From positions 1 through 64,000 of the forward strand of contig CAVTBM010000006.1 in the NCBI GenBank assembly GCA_963732905.1: a stretch of 64,000 bases of DNA. Direction: 5' to 3'. This DNA comes from DASQZK01 sp963732905 (GTDB lineage: Bacteria; Bacteroidota; Bacteroidia; Bacteroidales; GCA-2748055). The translations under genes were made by a program, and so were the position numbers. Position 1 is the stretch's first letter; each line of letters starts with the position of its first letter. The notes under the pieces were generated by a model. It had not been told where the DNA came from and searched no databases. It saw nothing but the letters and a program-made list of their open reading frames with translations. Shown piece after piece: positions 46,584 through 54,422 of the stretch.

Positions 46584-47012
46584 TCAATAATTTTCATTTA
46601 TGGCCTCCAGGATCTTTTTCAGTTCCTGAACATCCTTTGACGATATATTCTTCAAACCCTTCGACACATTTTCACCGGCGATTTTCTTCAGTGGTTTTTC
46701 AAGTGACCTTCCCTTTTCAGTAAGAAAGATCCGTTGTGCCCTGCGGTCATTCTCATCCGCTTTTCGTTCAATCAGTCCCTTTTTCTGCATGCCATCAAGC
46801 ATCCTGGTCATACTGGCATTGTCCTTACCTGACATCCGGGCCAGTTCGGTCTGTATCCATCCGTCTTTAGTCCACAGATAATTCAGGATGACCCAGTAAT
46901 CTATGGTTATCTCTTTGTACTCCTTATTCAAGGCACGTTGTAGACTACTCCGCATCATTGAAGCCGTCCTGTTCAGATAATACCCTACCGATTCCTCAAA
47001 TTTAAAAACCAT
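46584..47012 (-). CDS. MarR-family transcriptional regulator
   Basis: 142 residues. Winged helix-turn-helix of the MarR fold: LQRALNKEYKEITIDYWVILNYLWTKDGWIQTELARMSGKDNASMTRMLDGMQKKGLIERKADENDRRAQRIFLTEKGR, with the DRR wing motif characteristic of the family. Dimeric repressors of this type sense small phenolic or oxidised ligands. The adjacent promoter has a direct repeat and a palindrome over its -7 element, indicating self-repression. The likely target is DUF6064 downstream, and perhaps genes elsewhere. Confidence 0.92.
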   Translation of the reverse strand: MVFKFEESVGYYLNRTASMMRSSLQRALNKEYKEITIDYWVILNYLWTKDGWIQTELARMSGKDNASMTRMLDGMQKKGLIERKADENDRRAQRIFLTEKGRSLEKPLKKIAGENVSKGLKNISSKDVQELKKILEAINENY

Positions 47013-47016
47013 TTTG

Positions 47017-47073
47017 TTTGATGTGTCATTATTTGATGTGTCAAATATATAACAAAATCAAAGACGAGTCAAA
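47017..47073 (-). promoter_or_regulatory. marR promoter with overlapping operators
   Basis: On the minus strand TTTG (plus 47070-47073), 20 bases, then TATATTTG (plus 47042-47049) fit the Bacteroidota -33/-7 consensus exactly. The palindrome TTTGATGTGTCAAA (47032-47045) overlaps the -7 box, and a direct repeat of TTTGATGTGTCA lies at 47017-47028, 15 bases away. The start codon is at 47012. Binding there would block polymerase. Confidence 0.65.
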
Positions 47074-47836
47074 TTTTTTTTATTATTTTTTATTAATAAG
47101 GGAAAGTTTGACCCGAAATCAGTACGTCGCGATACCTTTTCAAATATCAGGATGGAAGGAAAGCATCAGTGCCGGAGGGAGGTTTCGGGAAAACAGCCGG
47201 AGTGTCGAAATCCTGATTCCCACGCAGCTTGCACAAATATGAATTACAGAACTCATTATTCTTATATCTCTATAAATGACAGGGACATCCGGATCCGTTT
47301 TCCAACGCTGAAATATTTGCTTTTTGTTCCGGGTTCCTGGCTCTGTGCCCTTTTCCCTGGATTATTTAAAGTCCGGACAGAGTCTGGGGAATCGTGCTTC
47401 TAAGGAGTCTGTGTTTGAAATGGGCAACCCTCCCCCACCTTCCAACGCTCCGCCCCTTAATGACTTCCGCCTCCCAAATCTCAGCGTCCCTTTTCATCTT
47501 TTTGACGAAAAGTTATCAACATACCGGAATGCATGACTGTCATTTTGACGAATCAATTCGGTATACTGCATTTTTCCTTTCTACTGCAATACTATTTCAG
47601 TGAAATTTTGTATAAAGCCGCCGGTTAGAATTGTGAAAACCGGGAAGGATTCAGCGTTAAGCCGGCACGTTGTCAAATGACTTGATTTATACCCCTATTT
47701 TTGATTTACGGTGAAAAGCAACGGGATAACCAAATTTTAAGGATATGCCCGGGCGGCTGAGGCTGTCTCATAAGATCCGGAAATTTTTCCCCTTCTTCAA
47801 CCTTCCTTCTCTTTTCTAACTTAACCGCCAGATTCA
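47074..47836. other. Gene-poor intergenic region
   Basis: Over 760 bases between the marR promoter and the creatininase-family stop with no convincing gene. Short plus-strand open frames (for example at 47152-47403 and 47324-47536) are rich in Pro, Arg and Ser and lack similarity to anything I recognise. No tRNA-like, SRP-like or insertion-sequence structure was found by eye. It might hold an unrecognised RNA or a decayed gene. Confidence 0.5.
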
Positions 47837-48604
47837 TCAGATAAAAACCTTGTCACGATCCATTTTACACAGCCCATAGATAAGACTTCCCACCTTCTCT
47901 GTAATGGCTTTGAAATACATTTCTCCTTTTTCCCTGGTAGCCAGTGAGGGATCGCCTATTCCGGTATCATCTGTCACTGAGGTCCATTTTCGTTCAGCCC
48001 AGGCCCATTTCTCATTGAGTTCCCTGACACTGAACTTTTTGTTTTTACCGCTTCCTGCTTCTGTAAGCGGAAGAACAATATCCGGATTAATGTAAAGCAT
48101 CAGACTGGTTTCGGCCTCATCGGCATGATCTCCTTCATTCTCAAAAAAGATATTTTTTTCAACGCTTTGGAACCAATTGCATGTCGACAGGAACAACTCC
48201 GGGAAGTTATGACCTGTTTCCCGAAGGATCTGTCTGAAGTCATTTCCTCCATGTCCGTTCAGGATGAGTAACCTGCTGATACCCTGTTCCGCCAGGTTCT
48301 CTGCCACATCATTTAGTATAGCAGCCTGTGTGGAAGGATTCAGATTTATGGTTAGCGGAATATCTGTCTGACCGGTATTTACGCCAAACGGAATGGCAGG
48401 CAGAACCATTGGTCTGGCACCTTTTTCCCATGCCTGTCTGGCAGATTCTTTTGCAATGGCCTCCACTTCGAAAATATCCGTGCCATAAGGAAGATGGAAA
48501 TTATGCGCTTCGGTGGCTCCCCATGGGAGGACAACCAGTTCCACTTCTTGAGACTGAATGAGTTTCCAGTGATTCCTAGCTAGTAAATAGGGCTCTTTTA
48601 TCAT
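47837..48604 (-). CDS. Creatininase-family amidohydrolase
   Basis: 255 residues of the creatininase/ArfB fold, with metal-binding residues in WGATEAHNFHLPYGTD (Glu, His, Asp), RLLILNGHGGND (His), and the glutamate in HADEAETSLML. Members hydrolyse cyclic or formyl amides (creatinine, FAPy intermediates, mycofactocin peptides). No pathway neighbours point to a substrate. Length is typical (about 240-260). Downstream of valS on the same strand, separated by 91 bases. Confidence 0.85.
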   Translation of the reverse strand: MIKEPYLLARNHWKLIQSQEVELVVLPWGATEAHNFHLPYGTDIFEVEAIAKESARQAWEKGARPMVLPAIPFGVNTGQTDIPLTINLNPSTQAAILNDVAENLAEQGISRLLILNGHGGNDFRQILRETGHNFPELFLSTCNWFQSVEKNIFFENEGDHADEAETSLMLYINPDIVLPLTEAGSGKNKKFSVRELNEKWAWAERKWTSVTDDTGIGDPSLATREKGEMYFKAITEKVGSLIYGLCKMDRDKVFI

Positions 48605-48695
48605 AACTTTCTCAAATTTAACAAGTTAAATAATCTCGCATAAATCCGCTATCCGGGAGATCTCTGAATTGTGAAACCCTGATCAGTGGCGAACA

Positions 48696-51338
48696 CTAGC
48701 CCATCAGTGCGGCAATCTGTTTCTCCAGGGAAGCGATTTTATTTTCCGCATCCGTTTTTTTAATGTTCTCCCTTTCCACAACTTCGGCCGGAGCGCTGTT
48801 AACGAAACGCTCATTGGATAGTTTATTAAGAACCGCTTTCAGGAATCCCCTGGTATATTCCAGTTCCTTATTCATTCTCTCCAGTTCCATGCTGATGTTG
48901 ATCCGGTCTTCCAGAGGAATATAATATTCGGTATTCTTGACAATGAATGAAGCCGCGTTGACCGGTTTTTGCCCGGTGGCGGAAATATCACTTAAGTTTG
49001 ACAGCTTTTTCACCAGGAGATCAAACTTTCCGATGTATTCCCCGTCGCTCGCTATATAAAGGAGGGTAAGCCGGTCTTTCATCGGGAGGTTCTTTTCATT
49101 CCGGATATTGCGGACCGAGGTTATGATCTGTTTGGCCTGTTCAAACCGGGTGATCAGTTCAGTATCAATGTGGGCAGCTGACGGTAATGACGATATCATC
49201 AGGCTTTCTCCTTCCTGTCTTTCTCTGACGAGATGCCATATCTCCTCTGTGATGAAGGGCATGAACGGATGAAGCAGAGCCATCAGTTTTTCCAGGAATA
49301 AGTTGGCCTGGTCATAGGTCAGGTTGTCCACCGGTTTCCCGAATTCAGGTTTTATGGATTCCAGGTACCAGGAGGAGAATTCATCCCAGAACAGTTTATA
49401 GACCGTCATCAGTGCATCGGACAGCCGGAAGGCATCAAACTGTCCATCCAACGTGACGATAGCTTCGTTCAGCCTGGCATCAAACCATTTTGCGGCCATT
49501 TCTGAAGTCTCAGGCTGGGAAATGCCCGGGTCGACCTGCCATGATTTTACAAGCCGGAAAGCGTTCCAGATTTTATTGCCAAAATTCCGTCCCTGTTCGG
49601 TCAAACTCTCATCAAACAAAAGATCGTTTCCTGCCGGAGAGCAAAGTAGCATGCCAACCCTTACGCCATCGGCCGAATATTTTTGCATCAATTGGATCGG
49701 ATCGGGTGAATTACCCAGAGATTTGGACATCTTCCGGCGCTTTTGGTCTCTCACGATACCGGTCAGGTATACATTCCTGAAGGGTTTGTCATCCCTGTAT
49801 TCATATCCGGCAATGATCATGCGGGCAACCCAGAAAAACAGGATTTCCGGGGCAGTAACCAGATCGTTGGTCGGATAGTAATAGTTTATATCCTTGTTAG
49901 CCGGGTTATTGATGCCATCGAATACGGAGATCGGCCACAGCCACGATGAAAACCAGGTATCCAGCACGTCTTCATCCTGATGAAGATCATCCGCCGTCAG
50001 TCCGGTATTTCCTGTTTTTTCCCTGGCAAGTATAAGCGCTTCCCCAATGGTGGCAGCAACAACAAAATCGTTGGGAGCCGGATTACTGCCATAATAGAAT
50101 GCAGGAATGCGATGCCCCCACCACAGCTGTCGTGAAATACACCAGTCTTTTACATTTTCCATCCAGTGCCTGTAGGTATTTTTGTACTTAGCCGGATGTA
50201 TCTGTATGTCGTCGTTCATTACATGTTCAAGTGCCGGCTGAGCCAGTTCCTTCATCATGAGAAACCACTGGATGGAAAGTTTGGGTTCGATGACCGCGTC
50301 TGTCCTCTCCGAAAATCCGACTTTGTTCACATAATCTTCAACCTTCAGCAAATATCCCTTTTCCTCTAGAACATCTACGATTTTTTTTCTGACGACAAAC
50401 CGGTCCTCACCTACAAACCATTGTGCCTTCTCATTCAGTGTCCCGTCATCATTGAAAATATCTATGCTCTCCAGATTGTGTTTTATACCGAGATTGTAAT
50501 CATTCTCATCGTGAGCTGGGGTTATCTTCAGAGCGCCGGTACCGAATTCCATATCGACATACTCATCTTTTATAATGGGCACTTCCCGGTCGACAAGAGG
50601 GATGATTGCCTGTTTTCCGTGGAATTTAAAAAAGCGCTCATCGGCGGGATTGACGCAAACAGCGGTGTCGCCGAGAATCGTTTCGGGCCGGGTTGTGGCA
50701 ATAACAATGAATTGCTCTTCGCCAACCACTGAGTATTTTATATAATATAGTTTAGAATTAACTTCCCGGTATACAACTTCCTCGTCTGATACAGCCGTTT
50801 TCGCCTGAGGATCCCAGTTAACCATTCTGACACCTCTGTATATCAACCCTTTATTATAGAGATCGATAAACACTTTGATCACACTCTCCGACATGTCTTC
50901 ATCCATGGTGAATTTTGTCCGGCGCCAGTCGCAGGATGCCCCAAGTTTTTTAAGTTGTTCCAGAATAATTCCCCCGTGCTTATGAGTCCATTCCCAGGCA
51001 TGTTCAAGAAAGGCCTCTCTGCTGAGTTCCCTTTTGCTGATCCCTTCATCCTGCAGCTTTGCAACCACCCTGGCTTCTGTAGCGATACTGGCATGATCTG
51101 TCCCGGGTACCCAAAGAGCATTTTTTCCCTGCATCCTGGCGCGACGGATCAGCACATCCTGGATTGTATTGTTCAGCATATGGCCCATATGTAACACCCC
51201 GGTAACATTTGGCGGCGGGATCACAATACAGTAAGGTTCACGGTCATCAGGGTCGGAATTGAACAGTCCTTTCTCCATCCAGTATTCATACCACTTCTCC
51301 TCCGTTTTTGAGGGATCATATTTTGAGGGAATATCCAT
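48696..51338 (-). CDS. valS: Valine--tRNA ligase
   Basis: 880-residue class Ia synthetase. HIGH-type motif PPPNVTGVLHMGHMLN (HMGH at 50-53), editing domain with TTRPETILGDTAVCVNP, WCISRQLWWGHRIPA, the catalytic KMSKS loop RRKMSKSLGN, anticodon domain, and the C-terminal coiled coil (LERMNKELEYTRGFLKAVLNKLSNERFVNSAPAEVVERE) that binds the tRNA elbow. Charges tRNA-Val. Length and domain order standard. The preceding 50 bases hold its probable -7 element. Confidence 0.97.
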   Translation of the reverse strand: MDIPSKYDPSKTEEKWYEYWMEKGLFNSDPDDREPYCIVIPPPNVTGVLHMGHMLNNTIQDVLIRRARMQGKNALWVPGTDHASIATEARVVAKLQDEGISKRELSREAFLEHAWEWTHKHGGIILEQLKKLGASCDWRRTKFTMDEDMSESVIKVFIDLYNKGLIYRGVRMVNWDPQAKTAVSDEEVVYREVNSKLYYIKYSVVGEEQFIVIATTRPETILGDTAVCVNPADERFFKFHGKQAIIPLVDREVPIIKDEYVDMEFGTGALKITPAHDENDYNLGIKHNLESIDIFNDDGTLNEKAQWFVGEDRFVVRKKIVDVLEEKGYLLKVEDYVNKVGFSERTDAVIEPKLSIQWFLMMKELAQPALEHVMNDDIQIHPAKYKNTYRHWMENVKDWCISRQLWWGHRIPAFYYGSNPAPNDFVVAATIGEALILAREKTGNTGLTADDLHQDEDVLDTWFSSWLWPISVFDGINNPANKDINYYYPTNDLVTAPEILFFWVARMIIAGYEYRDDKPFRNVYLTGIVRDQKRRKMSKSLGNSPDPIQLMQKYSADGVRVGMLLCSPAGNDLLFDESLTEQGRNFGNKIWNAFRLVKSWQVDPGISQPETSEMAAKWFDARLNEAIVTLDGQFDAFRLSDALMTVYKLFWDEFSSWYLESIKPEFGKPVDNLTYDQANLFLEKLMALLHPFMPFITEEIWHLVRERQEGESLMISSLPSAAHIDTELITRFEQAKQIITSVRNIRNEKNLPMKDRLTLLYIASDGEYIGKFDLLVKKLSNLSDISATGQKPVNAASFIVKNTEYYIPLEDRINISMELERMNKELEYTRGFLKAVLNKLSNERFVNSAPAEVVERENIKKTDAENKIASLEKQIAALMG

Positions 51339-51380
51339 AGATAAATAAATTTCAGTAAGTCAGAAACGTTAAAACATCTG

Positions 51381-51388
51381 CAAAATTA
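51381..51388 (-). promoter_or_regulatory. Putative -7 element (TAATTTTG) for valS
   Basis: Minus-strand TAnnTTTG match 43 bases upstream of the valS ATG. The -33 element is not clear. I do not see a T-box; none is expected in this phylum. Confidence 0.4.
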
Positions 51389-51524
51389 ATAAAATTCATC
51401 ACAATAATTCTTTCAATTCAGCGCTCTGACGGGAATAATTGCGGGTACAGGCCAATGTTCATCACTTCGCCGTTCAAATAGAATACATAAAATACCTTAA
51501 CTTACCGGCAAAAAACAAAAAAGT

Positions 51525-52559
51525 ATGTCGGACACTCCCGAAATTCTGATCGTCGGAGCCGGTTCTATCGGAGGTGTTGTTGCCGTTCTCCTTCAGGAAA
51601 GAGGCCATAATCCATACCTGCTTTCAAAATACAGAGATATCAAAGAGATCGCTTCAACAACCGGATTAAAGATCACCGGACATCGTGGCACTATTATCCA
51701 AAAGGTTAATGTATTGACATCCGGAGAGACCGGCAACCGGAAATTTGATGTGATAATTGTGGCGACCAAAGCCACCGATCTGAGAGATGCAGCTATGGAA
51801 ATCCTGCCCTGCCTCAAAGCAGACAGCCTCGTCGTTTCCATGCAAAACGGTATCTGTACCGATGTCCTGGCTGAGATTGTCGGAAACAGGCGAACGATCG
51901 GATGTGTGGTCGGATGGGGTGCAACAATGAGAAAACACGGAGAGTATGATATGACATCCGGCGGTGAATTCATTATTGGTACTTTGGATGACATTCACAA
52001 GCAAAAGCTGGACGTCCTGAAGTCTATCCTTGATGATGTTGTTCCCACCAGGATTTCAGAACATATTTATGGTGAACTGTACTCCAAGCTGATCATTAAT
52101 TCGTGCATCAATACGCTCGGCGTTATCTGTGGTCTCAGTCTCGGCCGAATGCTTGTCAGAAAGACCTGCCGTACTATTTTTACCGGGATTATTGATGAAG
52201 CCATGTATGTCGCCGGCGCGATGCAGCTAAACGTCCCCGCATATGGCGGAAAGCTGGACTTTTACAGGTTTACCGCCTCCAAAGGTTTTTTCGCGAATAC
52301 AAGGCGACACCTGATCATCCTCATGATTGGTTTCCGGTACCGGCGGCTGAAATCATCCAGCCTTCAATCTCTTGAAAGGGGAAAACCAACAGAAATTGAT
52401 TTTTTCAACGGCTTTATTACAAGAAAAGCAATGAAACTGAATGTCAATGTCCCGCTAAATGAGAAACTCACCCTGATGGTGAAAGAAATTGAACAAGGGA
52501 GCCGTAAAATTGGTTGTTTTAATTTTGAAGAGCCGTTTTTCAGAAATTTTAGCAGATAA
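51525..52559 (+). CDS. Ketopantoate reductase family (PanE/ApbA-like) oxidoreductase
   Basis: 344 residues. N-terminal Rossmann GAGSIGG at 11-17, VIIVATKATDL, LVVSMQNGI, and the catalytic Lys in YSKLIINSCINTLGVICG (K-x-x-x-N-x-x-x-N). C-terminal helical domain with KPTEIDFFNGF. These are features of 2-dehydropantoate 2-reductase in CoA synthesis. The protein is about 40 residues longer than E. coli PanE, with a basic middle insertion near 260-285, so another 2-oxoacid or imine substrate is possible. Confidence 0.8.
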   Translation: MSDTPEILIVGAGSIGGVVAVLLQERGHNPYLLSKYRDIKEIASTTGLKITGHRGTIIQKVNVLTSGETGNRKFDVIIVATKATDLRDAAMEILPCLKADSLVVSMQNGICTDVLAEIVGNRRTIGCVVGWGATMRKHGEYDMTSGGEFIIGTLDDIHKQKLDVLKSILDDVVPTRISEHIYGELYSKLIINSCINTLGVICGLSLGRMLVRKTCRTIFTGIIDEAMYVAGAMQLNVPAYGGKLDFYRFTASKGFFANTRRHLIILMIGFRYRRLKSSSLQSLERGKPTEIDFFNGFITRKAMKLNVNVPLNEKLTLMVKEIEQGSRKIGCFNFEEPFFRNFSR

Positions 52560-52587
52560 TTTGATGTCAGGGCTATTCTTCAGCATA

Positions 52588-52616
52588 TTTGAAATCGCAA
52601 ATAACCATTATTTTTG
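52588..52616 (+). promoter_or_regulatory. Promoter for the DUF1573-aminotransferase pair
   Basis: TTTG (52588-52591), 17 bases, then TATTTTTG (52609-52616) match the Bacteroidota -33/-7 consensus. ATG of the DUF1573 gene is 22 bases further on. Confidence 0.65.
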
Positions 52617-52638
52617 AACTCCTAAATTTTAAGCAACA

Positions 52639-53061
52639 ATGAAAAGAATCATTCCACTATTAGCACTTACCCTCATGTTTGCCGTTGCCTGTAAGAACAG
52701 GGAGAAAAGCGGGACGGAAGACAATCCGAAAGCGAGTCTTTCTTTTGAATCAACGGTACATAATTTCGGAACGATCCCTTATGAAAGTGACGGCCGGTGT
52801 TATTTTGAGTTTACGAACACTTCGGATGTCCCGCTGGTGATTAACGATGTAAGGACTACCTGCGGATGTACCCGGCCTGAATGGCCTTCAGAGCCTGTTT
52901 CTCCAGGGGAAAAAGGTAAAATCGGCATAACGTATAATACTAAAATTCAAGGTAATTTTCAGAAAACCATAACCGTATACTCCAACACCACAGATTCACC
53001 GACAAGGCTGATGATCAAGGGAAAAGTTGAAACAGGACCTGAACAGGACAAAACAAAATAA
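52639..53061 (+). CDS. DUF1573 lipoprotein
   Basis: 140 residues: lipoprotein signal with Cys18 (LTLMFAVAC), then one DUF1573 Ig-like beta-sandwich: HNFGTIPYESDGRCYFEFTNTSDVPLVINDVRTTCGCTRPEWP and GKIGITYNTKIQGNFQKTITVYSNT. The CGC motif and overall layout are typical of the domain, which is abundant in Bacteroidota and of uncertain function. First gene of a pair, its stop one base before the aminotransferase ATG. Confidence 0.9.
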   Translation: MKRIIPLLALTLMFAVACKNREKSGTEDNPKASLSFESTVHNFGTIPYESDGRCYFEFTNTSDVPLVINDVRTTCGCTRPEWPSEPVSPGEKGKIGITYNTKIQGNFQKTITVYSNTTDSPTRLMIKGKVETGPEQDKTK

Positions 53062-53062
53062 A

Positions 53063-54259
53063 ATGCCATCCATTTCCAGAAAAGGCAGGTTAATGCCTGC
53101 TTCACCGATAAGAAAACTGGTACCATTTGCTGAGGAAGCCGTTCGCAAAGGCCGGAAGGTCTATCATCTGAACATAGGTCAGCCCGACATCCCCACACCG
53201 GAAGGGGCACTCGAGGCTGTCAGGAACCTCAGAGCCAGTGTGATTGAATACAGCCATTCTGCAGGACATGAGAGTTACCGCAGAAAACTCTCCGGCTATT
53301 ACAAGAGCATTGGCATAAACGTTGAATATGACGAGATCCTGGTTACCACCGGGGGATCGGAGGCTATTTTGTTTGCCCTGATGTCTACCATCAGTGAGGA
53401 TGAGGAGATTATCATTCCTGAGCCTTATTATGCCAATTACAACGGATTTTCTCTCACTGCCGGTGTAAAAGTGGTGCCCGTAACTTCCGGTATCGAAACG
53501 AACTTTGCCCTTCCCCCCATTGAAGAATTTGAGAAACATATCGGTCCGAAAACGCGGGGAATACTCATCTGTAATCCGAACAACCCTACCGGTTACCTCT
53601 ATTCAAAGGAAGAGATTGAAGCGCTTGGCAAACTGGTGAAGAAGCATGACCTTTTCCTGTTTGCCGATGAAGTTTACAGGGAGTTTTGTTATGATGGCAG
53701 GGAACATTTTTCCGTAATGAATCTTAAAGGGATCGATGAAAATATCATTCTTATCGACTCCCTTTCCAAACGTTACAGTGCCTGCGGAGTGCGGATCGGC
53801 GCACTGATCAGCAAGAACCGTGAAGTAATCAGTACAGCCCTGAAATTCGGCCAGGCCAGGTTAAGCCCGCCCTCCTTCGGCCAGGTCTTTGGTGAAGCCG
53901 CAATTGATACCCCAAAATCATACTTCGATGAAGTATACCACGAATACATCGGGCGCCGGAATTTCATGGTTAAAGCGCTGAATGAGATGGAAGGCGTGGT
54001 ATGCCCCATGCCCGGAGGTGCTTTTTACACCATTGCCCAACTGCCTGTTGATGATACCGATAAATTTGCACAATGGTTGCTTAGTGATTTTGAATATCAC
54101 AATCAGACGGTCATGCTTGCCCCAGCCTCCGGTTTTTACTCCAGGCCCGAGCTTGGAAAACACCAGGTCAGGATTGCTTATGTGCTGAAAAAGGAAGACC
54201 TTGAAAAAGCCATGATATGCCTGGATGAAGCTCTGCGGGCCTATCCCGGAAGGATTTAA
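53063..54259 (+). CDS. PLP-dependent aminotransferase, class I
   Basis: 398 residues from ATG 53063, chosen because it follows the DUF1573 stop at 53061 directly; an upstream frame extension would overlap that gene. Fold-type I PLP enzyme: GQPDIPTP, TTGGSEAILFA, NPNNPTG (170-177), ADEVYREF with the PLP aspartate, and SLSKRYSACGVRIG with the Schiff-base Lys236. Resembles aspartate/aromatic aminotransferases of subgroup I-gamma; amino acid substrate not determinable. Co-transcribed with DUF1573. Confidence 0.92.
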   Translation: MPSISRKGRLMPASPIRKLVPFAEEAVRKGRKVYHLNIGQPDIPTPEGALEAVRNLRASVIEYSHSAGHESYRRKLSGYYKSIGINVEYDEILVTTGGSEAILFALMSTISEDEEIIIPEPYYANYNGFSLTAGVKVVPVTSGIETNFALPPIEEFEKHIGPKTRGILICNPNNPTGYLYSKEEIEALGKLVKKHDLFLFADEVYREFCYDGREHFSVMNLKGIDENIILIDSLSKRYSACGVRIGALISKNREVISTALKFGQARLSPPSFGQVFGEAAIDTPKSYFDEVYHEYIGRRNFMVKALNEMEGVVCPMPGGAFYTIAQLPVDDTDKFAQWLLSDFEYHNQTVMLAPASGFYSRPELGKHQVRIAYVLKKEDLEKAMICLDEALRAYPGRI

Positions 54260-54357
54260 CCCGGGCTGTTGATGCAGGACCATCTTGCCGGGATGAAGGA
54301 CGATTCCGGGATCTGATTCCATTTCTCAAATGCCGGAAATAATCTTCTAAAAAAAGG

Positions 54358-54388
54358 TTGCTTTAAGCCTGCTGAATCACTAATTTTC
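54358..54388 (+). promoter_or_regulatory. Promoter for the NagB/PIG-L fusion gene
   Basis: TTG (54358-54360), 20 bases, then TAATTTTC (54381-54388), a one-mismatch TAnnTTTG. Start codon 34 bases downstream. No operator-like repeat noticed. Confidence 0.5.
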
Positions 54389-54422
54389 GTATTCCTTTCT
54401 TTCCTCATTAACGAATGAAATC

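Noticed and set aside
47018..47536. Short plus-strand frames in the gap after marR
   Set aside because: Composition (Pro/Arg/Ser-rich, low hydrophobic periodicity) is unlike coding sequence, and they overlap the marR promoter or each other.
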